Assembly (NCBI RefSeq): GCF_002266855.1
Contig: NZ_NGJN01000006.1
Location: 62,001 to 126,000 of the forward strand
DNA length: 64,000 nt
Source of the DNA: Winogradskyella aurantia
GTDB taxonomy: Bacteria; Bacteroidota; Bacteroidia; Flavobacteriales; Flavobacteriaceae
Direction of reading: 5' to 3'
Shown: positions 43,478 through 53,068 of the stretch, piece after piece
Position numbering within the stretch: the stretch's first letter is position 1
How the letters are laid out: every line of letters begins with the position of its first letter
Position numbers and translations under genes: made by a program
The notes under the pieces: model-generated
Database searches by the model: none
Seen by the model: the letters and a program-made list of their open reading frames with translations, nothing else
Told to the model about the DNA's origin: nothing

Positions 43478-44734
43478 ATGTCTGACGTTATTTTAATGGC
43501 CGAGAATATCAGTAAGCAATATCGCTTAGGACTAGTTGGTACAGGTACCCTAAGCCACGATATAAATAGGTGGTGGCATCGTATTAGAGGGAAGCAAGAT
43601 CCTTATTTAAAGATAGGTGAAACCAATGATAGAAGCAAAAAAGCAGAATGTGATTATGTATGGGCATTAAAGGATATTAATTTTGAAGTAAAGCGAGGTG
43701 AGGTCCTAGGCATTATTGGTAAGAATGGGGCAGGTAAGTCCACATTGCTAAAGATTTTATCTCAGGTGACTAGTCCAACAACAGGGGAGATTAAAACTAA
43801 GGGCCGTATAGCTTCATTATTAGAAGTGGGAACAGGTTTTCATCCTGAAATGACAGGTCGCGAGAATATATATCTCAATGGTGCCATACTCGGAATGACT
43901 AAGGCCGAAATAAGGTCAAAGGAGCAAGAAATAATAGATTTTAGCGGGTGTGCTAGATTTATTGATACACCCGTCAAACGTTATTCTTCAGGAATGACCG
44001 TACGCCTCGCTTTTGCTGTAGCTGCCCATTTAGAGCCTGATATTTTAGTAGTAGATGAGGTTTTAGCGGTTGGTGATGCGGAATTCCAGAAAAAAGCTAT
44101 TGGTAAAATGCAAGATATCAGTGCCGGGGAGGGTAGAACCGTATTGTTTGTAAGCCATAATATGGAATCCATGGCGAGACTCTGTAATCGTGGTATACTT
44201 TTAAATAATGGAAAAATAGGAGGCGAAGGTAATATTGAAAATGTCATTGAGTTATACTTAAAAAATAATCAAGAGTTCAGTGATACTTATATTGAAGAGA
44301 GAATAAAAAGCAATTGCTATGTCAAGAAAATAACATTAAGCAATGCACAAAATCAACTTACAAGTTATTTTAATTTTAATGAAGGGCTAACCATAACGTT
44401 TAGTGTGTTTAAGGCTGAAGAGGATGAACAGATTTATAACCTATCTTTTGCAATAGTCAATACGAATGATGTAGTTGTCTTAAGTTCTTCAATTAGTGAC
44501 GCTAATGAGTTAAAACTTAGTAAAGGCGCCAATAAATTTTCAGTTAGTATTAATGGTTACCTATTGAATAAGGGCAATTACAAAGTGAGGTTGTTTTTTT
44601 CAAATGAAACAGAACGTCAAAGTATACAAAGAATAGATTGTTTGGGTTTTAAGATTAATGAAACAGGATTTTATAAAAATGCTCAACTTAGAAAAGCTGT
44701 AATTATTCCTAAATTAGATTGGGTAAAACTATGA
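43478..44734 (+). CDS. Wzt-like ABC ATPase with C-terminal glycan-binding domain
   Basis: This 418-residue protein has an N-terminal ATPase (about 1-250) with Walker A GKNGAGKST, signature KRYSSGMTVRLAFAVAAHL, Walker B DILVVDEVLAVGD and the H-loop region LFVSHNMESM. A C-terminal beta-sandwich domain (about 280-418) is the Wzt-type carbohydrate-binding domain that recognises the modified end of the glycan. The gene overlaps the next by 4 bases (ATGA). Confidence 0.93.
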   Translation: MSDVILMAENISKQYRLGLVGTGTLSHDINRWWHRIRGKQDPYLKIGETNDRSKKAECDYVWALKDINFEVKRGEVLGIIGKNGAGKSTLLKILSQVTSPTTGEIKTKGRIASLLEVGTGFHPEMTGRENIYLNGAILGMTKAEIRSKEQEIIDFSGCARFIDTPVKRYSSGMTVRLAFAVAAHLEPDILVVDEVLAVGDAEFQKKAIGKMQDISAGEGRTVLFVSHNMESMARLCNRGILLNNGKIGGEGNIENVIELYLKNNQEFSDTYIEERIKSNCYVKKITLSNAQNQLTSYFNFNEGLTITFSVFKAEEDEQIYNLSFAIVNTNDVVVLSSSISDANELKLSKGANKFSVSINGYLLNKGNYKVRLFFSNETERQSIQRIDCLGFKINETGFYKNAQLRKAVIIPKLDWVKL

Positions 44735-46530
44735 CAACAAACGTTTATGTCCATATTGGTACGCATAAAACAGGTACTACCGCGGTACAACAGTATCTAA
44801 TTAAAAAGACTAAAACACTTTTAAAATCGGGATTTAAATATATCAACCTTTACCATTTTGAAGAGGCTCAAAAATTAATGCAATACTCCGGTGATAACCA
44901 GACCCTTCTTACAAATTTAAAATCATTTTTTAACGCACAAAAGGAAGATAACATCCATAGTTATATTATATGTTGTGAATATTTATCGGGCAATCCAAAG
45001 ACATTATACTCAAACGTCTCTGAGATACCTAAATTACTTTCTCAAGCATTGATTGGTTTCGATCGAATAAAAGTTTTTGCAGTTCTAAGGAGACAAGATC
45101 AATTTATTCAATCCATTTATACCCAGTATGTGCACCAAGGTGAGGATATTCCATTAGGAGATTTTCTTGACCCATCAAGGCTGGACAATTTAAAGTGGAC
45201 AGGTTTTCTTAGTAAATATGAAGATGAATTCGGTGCAGATAATGTAGTTGCTATTCCGTACGACATAGAAGCTTTTAAGGAACGAAGTCTTTTGAGTTCC
45301 TTTTCAAACTTTTGTGGTATCGACATGTTTAAGGACTCAGAACTAGAAGTTTTAAATTCTGGATATAACGATATTGCCATAAAAATTGCCAAATCCTGCA
45401 ATCCATTATTAAATGTTTCGGAAAAGAAAATTTTAAGAAGTTTTTTACAAAAGCATTTTAAAAAAAATAGATATGCATCTTATCATTTACTCAATGAAGA
45501 GGACGAACGTTTTTTAATATCGTATTTTAAAAAGGACAATAGTCTTTTGTTTAAAACCTATTTTAAAACTACTGATTTGAGTAATTTTTCTGCTGTGGAA
45601 GAAGAGACAAAAAACGGAATAAATCAAGAATCAAATCATTATCCAGAATTAATTTCCTATTTAATTAAAGAAATTGATCAATTACAAAAAAGCAACCCAA
45701 CACAGAAACCTATTCAATCAAAAAATGTTTTGGCAAAAGTCAAGAAGAAATTAAAAAAAATGGTTGAAAACCCCCATGAATTATATCAGAGGAATTATCA
45801 GCTTATTGGTTTGGCCAAAAATTATGAACGAGCCGTTATATTGGGATCCGCAGAATCCATTAATAAATTGGAGCTTACAGCGTTTTCCAACGATTTTGTG
45901 ATTACTGTGGGTAATTTTTTTGAACATCCTGACATTAATGCCATCAACCCTAAAATCCATGTTTTTGCAGCGTCACATCCACCCATAACAAAGGCGGTTT
46001 TAATGAATTGGTGGGGGAGGTGCCAAGATGTGTTACCAAAAAGTACGCCTATACTTATAGAGAAAAGGGATAGAGAAGTTGCAGAATCTGTTTTTAAGGG
46101 TAGGGAGGTGTACTATTATTCATATGGCGGTAGTTTACCCGTAGATTTTACCAAACCGGTTATGTCACCGTGGAGTGTAACTATTGTTGCGATACAACTT
46201 GCTATTTATGGTAAGATTCCATTAATAGGATTATTGGGTATAAACCATGATTGGCAATGCATTGAACCATATAGACATTTTTATGACCACACTGAACCAT
46301 CTTTGGAGTACTATTTAAAAAATGCAGGTATAGAGATTGAATACGAAAAGCAAAAACAACGATTACCAAAAGAACGTCTTTATAGGGAGTATGAGCTGTT
46401 TAAACAATACGAAACCTTAAAAGATGAGGGCTCGAAATTAGGGATAGGCATCCTAAACTATGATCCATTCTCTAATTTTGATGTGTTTGAATTTGATCGA
46501 AAAACAGAATTAATAAGGCGAGACTCTTAA
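44731..46530 (+). CDS. Sulfotransferase fused to a GT42/DUF115-like domain
   Basis: A 599-residue two-domain protein. Residues about 1-260 resemble a sulfotransferase: PAPS-binding P-loop VHIGTHKTGTTA (the usual 5'-phosphosulfate loop) and the 3'-phosphate-type segment FAVLRRQDQFIQSIYTQYV. A Lys-rich linker follows. Residues about 365-560 are a separate Rossmann-like domain starting AVILGSAESI, with SPWSVTIVAIQLAIYGKIPLIGLLGINHD and YRHFYDHTEP, similar in layout to GT42 sialyltransferases and DUF115/Maf proteins. Start ATG at 44731 within the Wzt stop. The fold match of the second half is by pattern only, so sialyltransferase is a hypothesis. Confidence 0.7.
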   Translation: MTTNVYVHIGTHKTGTTAVQQYLIKKTKTLLKSGFKYINLYHFEEAQKLMQYSGDNQTLLTNLKSFFNAQKEDNIHSYIICCEYLSGNPKTLYSNVSEIPKLLSQALIGFDRIKVFAVLRRQDQFIQSIYTQYVHQGEDIPLGDFLDPSRLDNLKWTGFLSKYEDEFGADNVVAIPYDIEAFKERSLLSSFSNFCGIDMFKDSELEVLNSGYNDIAIKIAKSCNPLLNVSEKKILRSFLQKHFKKNRYASYHLLNEEDERFLISYFKKDNSLLFKTYFKTTDLSNFSAVEEETKNGINQESNHYPELISYLIKEIDQLQKSNPTQKPIQSKNVLAKVKKKLKKMVENPHELYQRNYQLIGLAKNYERAVILGSAESINKLELTAFSNDFVITVGNFFEHPDINAINPKIHVFAASHPPITKAVLMNWWGRCQDVLPKSTPILIEKRDREVAESVFKGREVYYYSYGGSLPVDFTKPVMSPWSVTIVAIQLAIYGKIPLIGLLGINHDWQCIEPYRHFYDHTEPSLEYYLKNAGIEIEYEKQKQRLPKERLYREYELFKQYETLKDEGSKLGIGILNYDPFSNFDVFEFDRKTELIRRDS

Positions 46531-46531
46531 A

Positions 46532-47194
46532 ATGATGGTGAGGAAATATTTTTCAAAATTACTGGGATTCTTGGTTCCTGAATTAAAACCTATTTTGTCA
46601 AAGCAGGTAACAATTAAAAGTTTTCAGAATATTAAGAATAATGCTAAGTTCGGGAAATTAACAAACATAGTGCCTCCATTTAAAATATTGGAATCTTCAA
46701 TAGGAGACGGAACGTATATTTCATCTAATTCTCAAATATCTAAAACCCAAATTGGCAAGTTCTGTTCTATTGGACCAAATTTAATTTCCGGTTGGGGTAT
46801 ACACCCAACAGATGGATTGTCCACTAGCCCTTATTTTTACAGTACCGCAAAACAAAACGGAAGTACCTTGGCTCTAAAAAATTTATATGATGAAAGAAAA
46901 CCTATTGTAATAGGTAATGATGTTTTTATTGGTGCTAATGTCACTATTTTGGATGGGATAAGAATTGGAGATGGGGCCGTTGTCGGGGCGGGTTCAGTAG
47001 TATCTAAGGATATACCTGATTTTGCAATTGCCTATGGTAATCCTATTTCCATAAAGAGGATGAGGTTTACGGAGAAACAGCAAAATGAATTAAAAAAGAT
47101 TGCCTGGTGGAATTTTGATGAGAACGCTATGAAAGACGTGAATACCTATTTTTTTGAAGTTGAGAAATTTATTTCTAAACACCGCAAATCATAG
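46532..47194 (+). CDS. CatB/LbH-type O-acetyltransferase
   Basis: A 220-residue left-handed beta-helix acyltransferase: hexapeptide repeats IGDGTYISSNSQISKTQIGKFCSIGPNL and IGNDVFIGANVTILDGIRIGDGAVVGAGSVV, and the catalytic His region GIHPTDGLSTSPYFYS. Such enzymes O-acetylate sugars or antibiotics; here, among glycan genes, decoration of the polysaccharide is likely. Two in-frame ATGs (46532, 46535) are equally possible starts. It is 1 base from the fusion gene. Confidence 0.87.
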   Translation: MMVRKYFSKLLGFLVPELKPILSKQVTIKSFQNIKNNAKFGKLTNIVPPFKILESSIGDGTYISSNSQISKTQIGKFCSIGPNLISGWGIHPTDGLSTSPYFYSTAKQNGSTLALKNLYDERKPIVIGNDVFIGANVTILDGIRIGDGAVVGAGSVVSKDIPDFAIAYGNPISIKRMRFTEKQQNELKKIAWWNFDENAMKDVNTYFFEVEKFISKHRKS

Positions 47195-47212
47195 ATTTGG
47201 CAAATTAGTATA

Positions 47213-48118
47213 GTGAAAATTTTAAAAAACATTTTAAACAAACTTCCCTACGTAAGAGGACTATATGCCCAGGCTAAGCGATACAATGAAAATGCATTCT
47301 TTCCACCCGGTCATTTTTATTCTAGTGTTACCAACTTGAAAGAAATAAAGCAGCGAGAAGATCAAATATGGAGGGGTGTAGAAGTCGATTACATAAAAGG
47401 GTTGGATTTAAGAACCGAAGCTCAGATAGAACTCTTAACGAGATTATCTGACTATTATTCAGAATTACCTTTTCCTAAAGATAAGAACACAACGTTTAGA
47501 TATTATTTTGAAAACCCATACTATTTATATACAGATGGTATTATACTTTATGGCCTAATGAGGTATTTAAAACCAAAGCGTATTATTGAAGTGGGTTCTG
47601 GTTTTTCCTCCGCACTTATGCTCGATGTAAACGAGCATTACTTTGGAAACTCAATTAATTTTATGTTTATCGAACCATTTCCAAATCGTTTAAATGGAAT
47701 TTTAAGAAAAGAAGACATCAACGTTTCCAAAATCGTAGAAAGAAAAGTACAAGATGTAGATATCGAAATTTTTAAACAATTAAAGGCGGGCGACATTTTA
47801 TTTATAGATAGTACGCATGTTTCAAAGTGCGGGAGTGATGTTAATTTTCTTTTGTTTGAGGTGCTTCCGGTTTTAAATAAAGATGTTTATATTCATTTTC
47901 ATGATGTGTTTTATCCGTTTGAATATCCTAAAGAATGGGTATTTAAAGGCTATAATTGGAATGAGAATTATATTTTGAGGTCCTTTTTAATGTATAATAA
48001 GGCTTTTCAAATTGAAATATTTGCAGATTATCTTCATAAGCATCATAAATCGGTTTTCTCTAAAATGCCATTAGCTTTCAAAAATACGGGAGGTAATTTA
48101 TGGATTAAGAAAGTTTAA
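47213..48118 (+). CDS. Methyltransferase-like protein (family 24 type)
   Basis: A 301-residue protein starting with GTG. SAM-binding segments are RIIEVGSGFSSALMLDV and NFMFIEPFPNRL, with GDILFIDSTHVSKCGSDVNFLLFEVLPVL and IHFHDVFYPFEYP towards the C-terminus. This resembles methyltransferase family 24 proteins of glycan clusters. A role in methylating the glycan or a sugar nucleotide is probable but not certain. Confidence 0.75.
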   Translation: MKILKNILNKLPYVRGLYAQAKRYNENAFFPPGHFYSSVTNLKEIKQREDQIWRGVEVDYIKGLDLRTEAQIELLTRLSDYYSELPFPKDKNTTFRYYFENPYYLYTDGIILYGLMRYLKPKRIIEVGSGFSSALMLDVNEHYFGNSINFMFIEPFPNRLNGILRKEDINVSKIVERKVQDVDIEIFKQLKAGDILFIDSTHVSKCGSDVNFLLFEVLPVLNKDVYIHFHDVFYPFEYPKEWVFKGYNWNENYILRSFLMYNKAFQIEIFADYLHKHHKSVFSKMPLAFKNTGGNLWIKKV

Positions 48119-48123
48119 AGCAT

Positions 48124-48966
48124 ATGTCAGTAGTTCTTTCCATCATAACCGTCAATTTAAATAATGCATCAGGTTTGCAAAAGACCCTGCAAAGTGTGGC
48201 GCAGCAATCTTTTAATGCCTTTGAGCATTGGGTTATTGACGGTAACTCATCAGACACCAGTCTGGAGGTAATAAAGTCCTTTAACTATCCGCAATTAAAT
48301 TATATTTCTGAAGCAGATTCCGGTATTTATAACGCGATGAATAAGGGCATTATACATGCTTCTGGAAACTATCTTCTGTTTCTCAATAGTGGTGACAAGC
48401 TTGAAAATGATGACGTCTTAAGCACCGTTATACCGTACCTCAATGGAGATTACTCCATTTTATCTGGAAATATCATCTTTGATGATAAGAAGGAATATCG
48501 TTTAAGGGAACATCCAGACCAATTGACCTTTTCGTACTTGGTTGGTAATGCCATAAGCCATCCCTCTACTTTTATAAAATCAACACTTTTCGATACCTAT
48601 GGCTTATACCAAGAAGATTTAAGGATTGTATCAGATTGGGCTTTCTTTCTTTTGGTGTTGGGAATACACAATGAATCCTATAATAAAATACCTGAGGTGA
48701 TTACTGTGTTTGACGCTCATGGTATTTCAACGGTTAAGGACAATTTTGATAGTGTTTACAAGGAGCGTCATCAGGTACTGGAATCTTATTTTCCTAGAGT
48801 TTTTAACAACGAAAAGGATCGCTATATTTTTAATAAGTTCACTGCTTTTGATAAACGAAGCAGATATCTCATGACTATTGAAGAATATCCTCTTTTAAGA
48901 AAGCTCACAACCGTTATACTATTCATATTCTCTAGTTTTTTAACATTCTTTAAACGTTCCAAATGA
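48124..48966 (+). CDS. GT2 family glycosyltransferase
   Basis: A 280-residue GT-A enzyme with LSIITVNLNNASGLQKTLQSV at the N-terminus, the acidic ISEADSGIYNAMNKGI motif and FLNSGD (DxD-like) metal site. It closely follows the WcaA/colanic-acid-type GT2 layout. C-terminal hydrophobic segment at about 258-276. It transfers one sugar of the repeat; donor and linkage are not predictable. It overlaps the next gene by 4 bases. Confidence 0.88.
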   Translation: MSVVLSIITVNLNNASGLQKTLQSVAQQSFNAFEHWVIDGNSSDTSLEVIKSFNYPQLNYISEADSGIYNAMNKGIIHASGNYLLFLNSGDKLENDDVLSTVIPYLNGDYSILSGNIIFDDKKEYRLREHPDQLTFSYLVGNAISHPSTFIKSTLFDTYGLYQEDLRIVSDWAFFLLVLGIHNESYNKIPEVITVFDAHGISTVKDNFDSVYKERHQVLESYFPRVFNNEKDRYIFNKFTAFDKRSRYLMTIEEYPLLRKLTTVILFIFSSFLTFFKRSK

Positions 48967-50138
48967 ACCCCAAGATTTTAATTGTTGGTCCTATTGGTGA
49001 TGCAGGAGGAAGGGAGCTTGAAACGGGTTTTATTGCTGAAACTCTTTTAGAAATGGACTGCGAGTTGCAGATTGTTTCTACAATTGACTATACGATAAAT
49101 TCACAGGTATTTGATTTTATAGAAGGACATTATATGTCATCACTTAACTCAGAGGTATTAAAAAAGTCTACTTGGTTCAGGATGCTAGCAACATTGGCTC
49201 ATTTAAGGTCAAATAAAGAAAGGCCTTTAAGTGCATTTGCATCAAACTCATACGCGAAGAAATTAGGCTTTAAATCATATGCCCTGAAAACCTTAAAGAA
49301 TTTGGTTTTCGAAGCAGACTTGGTTTTTTTCTGTGCACAATTAACAAGTGCTTATCTAAACGACATTGCAGAATACGCTAGTGAATTAAACAAACCTATA
49401 GTTTTAAGAACCACTGGTAACATATTAGATTGTGATACTAAACAGAAGGATTGGTTAGAAAAAATAACCTTGTTTATACACCATTCCCAAACTAATGCAA
49501 ATCGATTGTCTTTTCTCAAAAATTATAATTATGAAATTATCGACCAATGCACCTTTAAGGAAGACGATCTCCTTAATTTAACACCTACTAAGGAATTTAG
49601 GTCTTTACTTTATATTGGTAGGCTTTCGAAAGAAAAGGGAATCGAAGAGCTTGTTTCAGTCATAAAAACCCATAAGGATATTGGTTTGAAACTAAACATT
49701 GTCGGTGATGGCCCTTTAGGTGAGCCATTACAAGAAAGCTGCCAGGATATAAAGGCTATTGAATTTTTCGGCTATCAAAAACAAGATAAGGTTATAAAAC
49801 ATATACAATCTTGCGATGCTATAATAATTCCCTCCTTTGAGGAAGCTGGACCACTAGTTGGCTTAGAAGCCATGGCTGCTGCAAGATTGATAATATCTAC
49901 AAAGGTGGGAGCGATGCCACATAGGCTTCATAACACCTTAAATCAATTTTGGTTTGAGGTTGGTAATCCCAAAAGTCTGTTGGATGTCATTACACGGATA
50001 AAGTCGCTGACATCATCTGAAATTGAGGAAATAGCTAATCAGAACAGGGAACAATACATCGCAGATTATAAGAAAAGCACCATAAGAAATCTTTACAAAA
50101 ACACTATTTTTAACCTGATTTTAAACAATTCGGAATAG
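48963..50138 (+). CDS. GT4 family glycosyltransferase
   Basis: A 391-residue GT-B enzyme. The C-terminal nucleotide-sugar-binding half has LLYIGRLSKEKGIEELVSVI, LNIVGDGPLGEPL and the EX7E-type PSFEEAGPLVGLEAMAAARLIIS. The N-terminus opens with ILIVGPIGDAGGRELETGF. It starts inside the previous stop. It adds a sugar of unknown identity. Confidence 0.88.
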   Translation: MNPKILIVGPIGDAGGRELETGFIAETLLEMDCELQIVSTIDYTINSQVFDFIEGHYMSSLNSEVLKKSTWFRMLATLAHLRSNKERPLSAFASNSYAKKLGFKSYALKTLKNLVFEADLVFFCAQLTSAYLNDIAEYASELNKPIVLRTTGNILDCDTKQKDWLEKITLFIHHSQTNANRLSFLKNYNYEIIDQCTFKEDDLLNLTPTKEFRSLLYIGRLSKEKGIEELVSVIKTHKDIGLKLNIVGDGPLGEPLQESCQDIKAIEFFGYQKQDKVIKHIQSCDAIIIPSFEEAGPLVGLEAMAAARLIISTKVGAMPHRLHNTLNQFWFEVGNPKSLLDVITRIKSLTSSEIEEIANQNREQYIADYKKSTIRNLYKNTIFNLILNNSE

Positions 50139-50143
50139 TCGGT

Positions 50144-51139
50144 ATGCGGATAGGAATGAATCCTCAAAAAGAATCAAAAAAAATTGAATTAGAATGTCAA
50201 CATAGACTGATAATTGTAGTTTTTATTCCTGAACTCCAAGGCTACTATAAGAGCATGTTCAATGTTTTTAAATTATGCCTATCTTCTGCGGTGTCTACAA
50301 TTAATGGTAATTGTGCCATTACAATAGTTAATAATGGCAGTTGTGAAGACATAAAAAACTATCTAGATGAAAAGCTGCAAGCCAATGTAATAGATACGGT
50401 TATTCACCACGCTAAGAATATTGGCAAGATTGACGCGCTTATCGGAGCTGCAAGAGCAAGTAGAGAGCCTTTGATAACTATTTCCGATGTAGATATTTTG
50501 TTTGAAAAGGGTTGGCAGGAAGCTACAGAAACTATTTTTAGTACCATAAAGAATGTTGCTTCAGTATCTCCCATACCTTGTAAATTATTTCAGGATTATG
50601 AAACTTCATCGACATTATTGAAGATTTTGATGAAAAAGGTTAAGTTTACATATGAGGTCATTCCCAGTAATTTTCAATCTCATAATAGGTACCTCAAAAG
50701 CTTTAATTGGAAACTAGAAACAAATAAAAATTCAAGTTGGCCGGTCATTGAAAGTAATGGCGTGAAATGTATAGTTGGGAGTGGTCATCAGATTTTAACC
50801 ATGCGCAGGGAATTATTTTTCTCTAACGTTCCCTTGGAGCCCTCATTAACTTTGGTAGGGAATAAATCAGAATATCAATACTGTGATTTACCTATAAATT
50901 TATCTGGTGGGATGCGTGTATCAACATATCATAATAAGGCCTTTCATATGGGAAATGAAGTTGAGCGATGGATGTTCGACATCCAGAAAAAAAATGAAGA
51001 GTACCAAGATGCTGACCCGGAACAATATGTTAGTTTTAGTCTGCCATCTTTTAACCCAAAGCGACCTAATCCTTATTGGTTTAGTTTAAAGAAAAGAATT
51101 ACGCATAAATTATTTAATATCATCTATAAAAAAAAATGA
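50144..51139 (+). CDS. GT2-like (GT-A) glycosyltransferase
   Basis: A 331-residue protein with a GT-A-like core: IVVFIPELQGYYKSMFNVFKLCL, the metal-site DVDILFEKGW (DxD) within LITISDVDILFEKG, and a C-terminal basic tail. Motifs are weaker than in its neighbours, so the family call is made on fold pattern and context. Six bases separate it from the preceding gene. Confidence 0.65.
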   Translation: MRIGMNPQKESKKIELECQHRLIIVVFIPELQGYYKSMFNVFKLCLSSAVSTINGNCAITIVNNGSCEDIKNYLDEKLQANVIDTVIHHAKNIGKIDALIGAARASREPLITISDVDILFEKGWQEATETIFSTIKNVASVSPIPCKLFQDYETSSTLLKILMKKVKFTYEVIPSNFQSHNRYLKSFNWKLETNKNSSWPVIESNGVKCIVGSGHQILTMRRELFFSNVPLEPSLTLVGNKSEYQYCDLPINLSGGMRVSTYHNKAFHMGNEVERWMFDIQKKNEEYQDADPEQYVSFSLPSFNPKRPNPYWFSLKKRITHKLFNIIYKKK

Positions 51140-51146
51140 GGCCTCA

Positions 51147-51821
51147 ATGAAAAAAGCCACTGCCATTATTCCAGCAAGAGGAGGCTCTAAAAGATTACCT
51201 AATAAAAATACTCTTCTTTTCGGAGATAAACCATTATTAGCTCATTCTATTGCATACGCACAGGCCAATAGCGATATAATAAATGAGGTTTATGTATCCA
51301 CGGATTGTCCAACCATTAAATCGATAGCGTTGGATTATGGTGCAAAAGTAATTGATAGGCCAGATGATTTATGTGGTGATGATGCACCAACACATTCAGC
51401 ACTTCATCATGCAATTCAAAATATAAATGAACCCATTGATGTTGTTGTGTTACTGCAGCCCACTAATCCTTTAAGGCCAAGACATTTATTGAATGATGCC
51501 ATGCATACCTTTAAAAACATGAATCTAAAGAGCTTATTCACAGTATCTAGAAGCTACGAAAAACTGGGTAGAATAGTTGATAATAGTTACACACCTTATA
51601 ATTATAATATTGGACAGCGAACTCAAGACTTAGAACCTTTATATTTTGAAAATGGATTGTTGTATATCACTAAAACCGAGCTTATACAAAAACACATAAT
51701 ATTCAATGAAAAATCCTATCCCTTTATTGTAAATCATAAATTTGCTCAGATAGATATTGATACTCAGGACGATTTTGAATATGCAGAATATATTTTAAAA
51801 ACTTACAATGAAAACTACTAA
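51147..51821 (+). CDS. neuA: CMP-sialic acid synthetase (acylneuraminate cytidylyltransferase)
   Basis: Activates N-acetylneuraminate with CTP. The 224-residue protein has the characteristic N-terminal nucleotide motif [24 protein letters not shown], the LLQPTNPLR segment, and [14 protein letters not shown] (metal binding) near the C-terminus. Its 3' end overlaps neuB by 14 bases, indicating coupled translation. The family also includes legionaminate and pseudaminate cytidylyltransferases; the NeuB and NeuC patterns next door favour sialic acid. Confidence 0.92.
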   Translation: MKKATAIIPARGGSKRLPNKNTLLFGDKPLLAHSIAYAQANSDIINEVYVSTDCPTIKSIALDYGAKVIDRPDDLCGDDAPTHSALHHAIQNINEPIDVVVLLQPTNPLRPRHLLNDAMHTFKNMNLKSLFTVSRSYEKLGRIVDNSYTPYNYNIGQRTQDLEPLYFENGLLYITKTELIQKHIIFNEKSYPFIVNHKFAQIDIDTQDDFEYAEYILKTYNENY

Positions 51822-52857
51822 TCCATATATTTCCATTGCAGGGCGCAAAATTGGAATTGATTATCCCCCTTTAGTAATTGCCGAGATTGGGATTAACCAT
51901 GAGGGTTCTTTAGAAGTGGCTAAAGCTATGGTAGATGCCGCAGCTCGGGCAGGTGCGGAGGTAGTGAAACACCAAACCCATATCGTAGAGGATGAAATGA
52001 GTAAAGCGGCTAAAAAGGTCATTCCTGGCAACGCAGATATTTCTATTTACGACATCATGGAGCGCTGTGCTCTAAATGAAGAGGATGAGCGTCATTTAAA
52101 GGATTATGTTGAGACAAAGGGCATGCTCTTTATATCGACACCCTTTTCGAGGGCCGCTGCAGAACGTCTTAGAAAATTTGATGTTCCTGCATATAAAATA
52201 GGATCTGGGGAATGCAATAATTATCCCCTTTTAGAACATATTGCTAAATTTGGTAAACCAGTTATTTTAAGTACAGGAATGAATACTATAAGCAGTGTTC
52301 AAAAGGCAGTGTCTATTTTTAATAACTATAATATACCCCTAGCATTATTACATACTACAAACCTATATCCAACACCTCCTCATCTTGTAAGATATGGGGC
52401 TATGATGGAGTTACACAACGCTTTTCCAAACCATGTATTTGGCTTAAGTGACCACACCTTAAATAATAATGCATGTCTTGGTGCAGTGGCCTTAGGTGCA
52501 TCAATTTTAGAACGACATTTTACAGATCGTATGGACCGCACCGGGCCAGATATTGTCTGTAGTATGGATGAAGGGGCTTGCAAAGATTTAATTATTGGAA
52601 GTAGTGAAATATGGTCAATGCGCGGCGGTACGAAAGAACCTACAAAAGAGGAGAAAGTTACCATAGATTTCGCCTTTGCCACGGTCTGTACAATAACCAA
52701 GATTAATAAAGGGGAAAAATTCACAAAAGAAAATATTTGGGTGAAGCGTCCTGGTACAGGTAAAATTTTGGCAGAGAAGTATAATGAAGTATTAGGTAAA
52801 ACAGCCAAAAGAAGTATAGAGGAAGGGGAACATTTAGATTTTAATGATTTTGAATAA
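51808..52857 (+). CDS. neuB: N-acetylneuraminate synthase
   Basis: Condenses ManNAc with phosphoenolpyruvate to N-acetylneuraminate. The 349-residue protein has the TIM-barrel synthase domain with [77 protein letters not shown] and LSTGMN. GLSDHT and [17 protein letters not shown] follow, and the antifreeze-like SAF domain is at the C-terminus (VKRPGTG). These match the meningococcal/Campylobacter NeuB1 group from memory. It is followed by a 211-base gap before neuC. Confidence 0.93.
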   Translation: MKTTNPYISIAGRKIGIDYPPLVIAEIGINHEGSLEVAKAMVDAAARAGAEVVKHQTHIVEDEMSKAAKKVIPGNADISIYDIMERCALNEEDERHLKDYVETKGMLFISTPFSRAAAERLRKFDVPAYKIGSGECNNYPLLEHIAKFGKPVILSTGMNTISSVQKAVSIFNNYNIPLALLHTTNLYPTPPHLVRYGAMMELHNAFPNHVFGLSDHTLNNNACLGAVALGASILERHFTDRMDRTGPDIVCSMDEGACKDLIIGSSEIWSMRGGTKEPTKEEKVTIDFAFATVCTITKINKGEKFTKENIWVKRPGTGKILAEKYNEVLGKTAKRSIEEGEHLDFNDFE

Positions 52858-53068
52858 TGAATAGTGTATACGATTTATCAAAGTACTTTTACAGTGTCAA
52901 TGATTTGAATAGGGCATTGACCTGACAGAAATAAGTAACATTATATCGTACTTAAAAATTTTGGAACGAGAGCTGTAGCTTGTAATTGTTCCTTGATTTT
53001 TAACAAATAGAGAAACATGAACACCTCCTTAGTTTGTTACCATATCTTTTTTAGTCAAGAACAATAAC
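52858..53068. other. 211-base gap between neuB and neuC
   Basis: No gene is supported. It holds two tiny open frames: one of 22 codons starting at 52857 (overlapping the neuB stop) and one of 16 codons starting near 53016 and ending just before neuC. Neither resembles a known protein. No terminator hairpin is evident. Confidence 0.4.

Noticed and set aside
52857..52925. 22-codon open frame overlapping the neuB stop
   Set aside because: Too short and without recognisable similarity; reported only as part of the gap.
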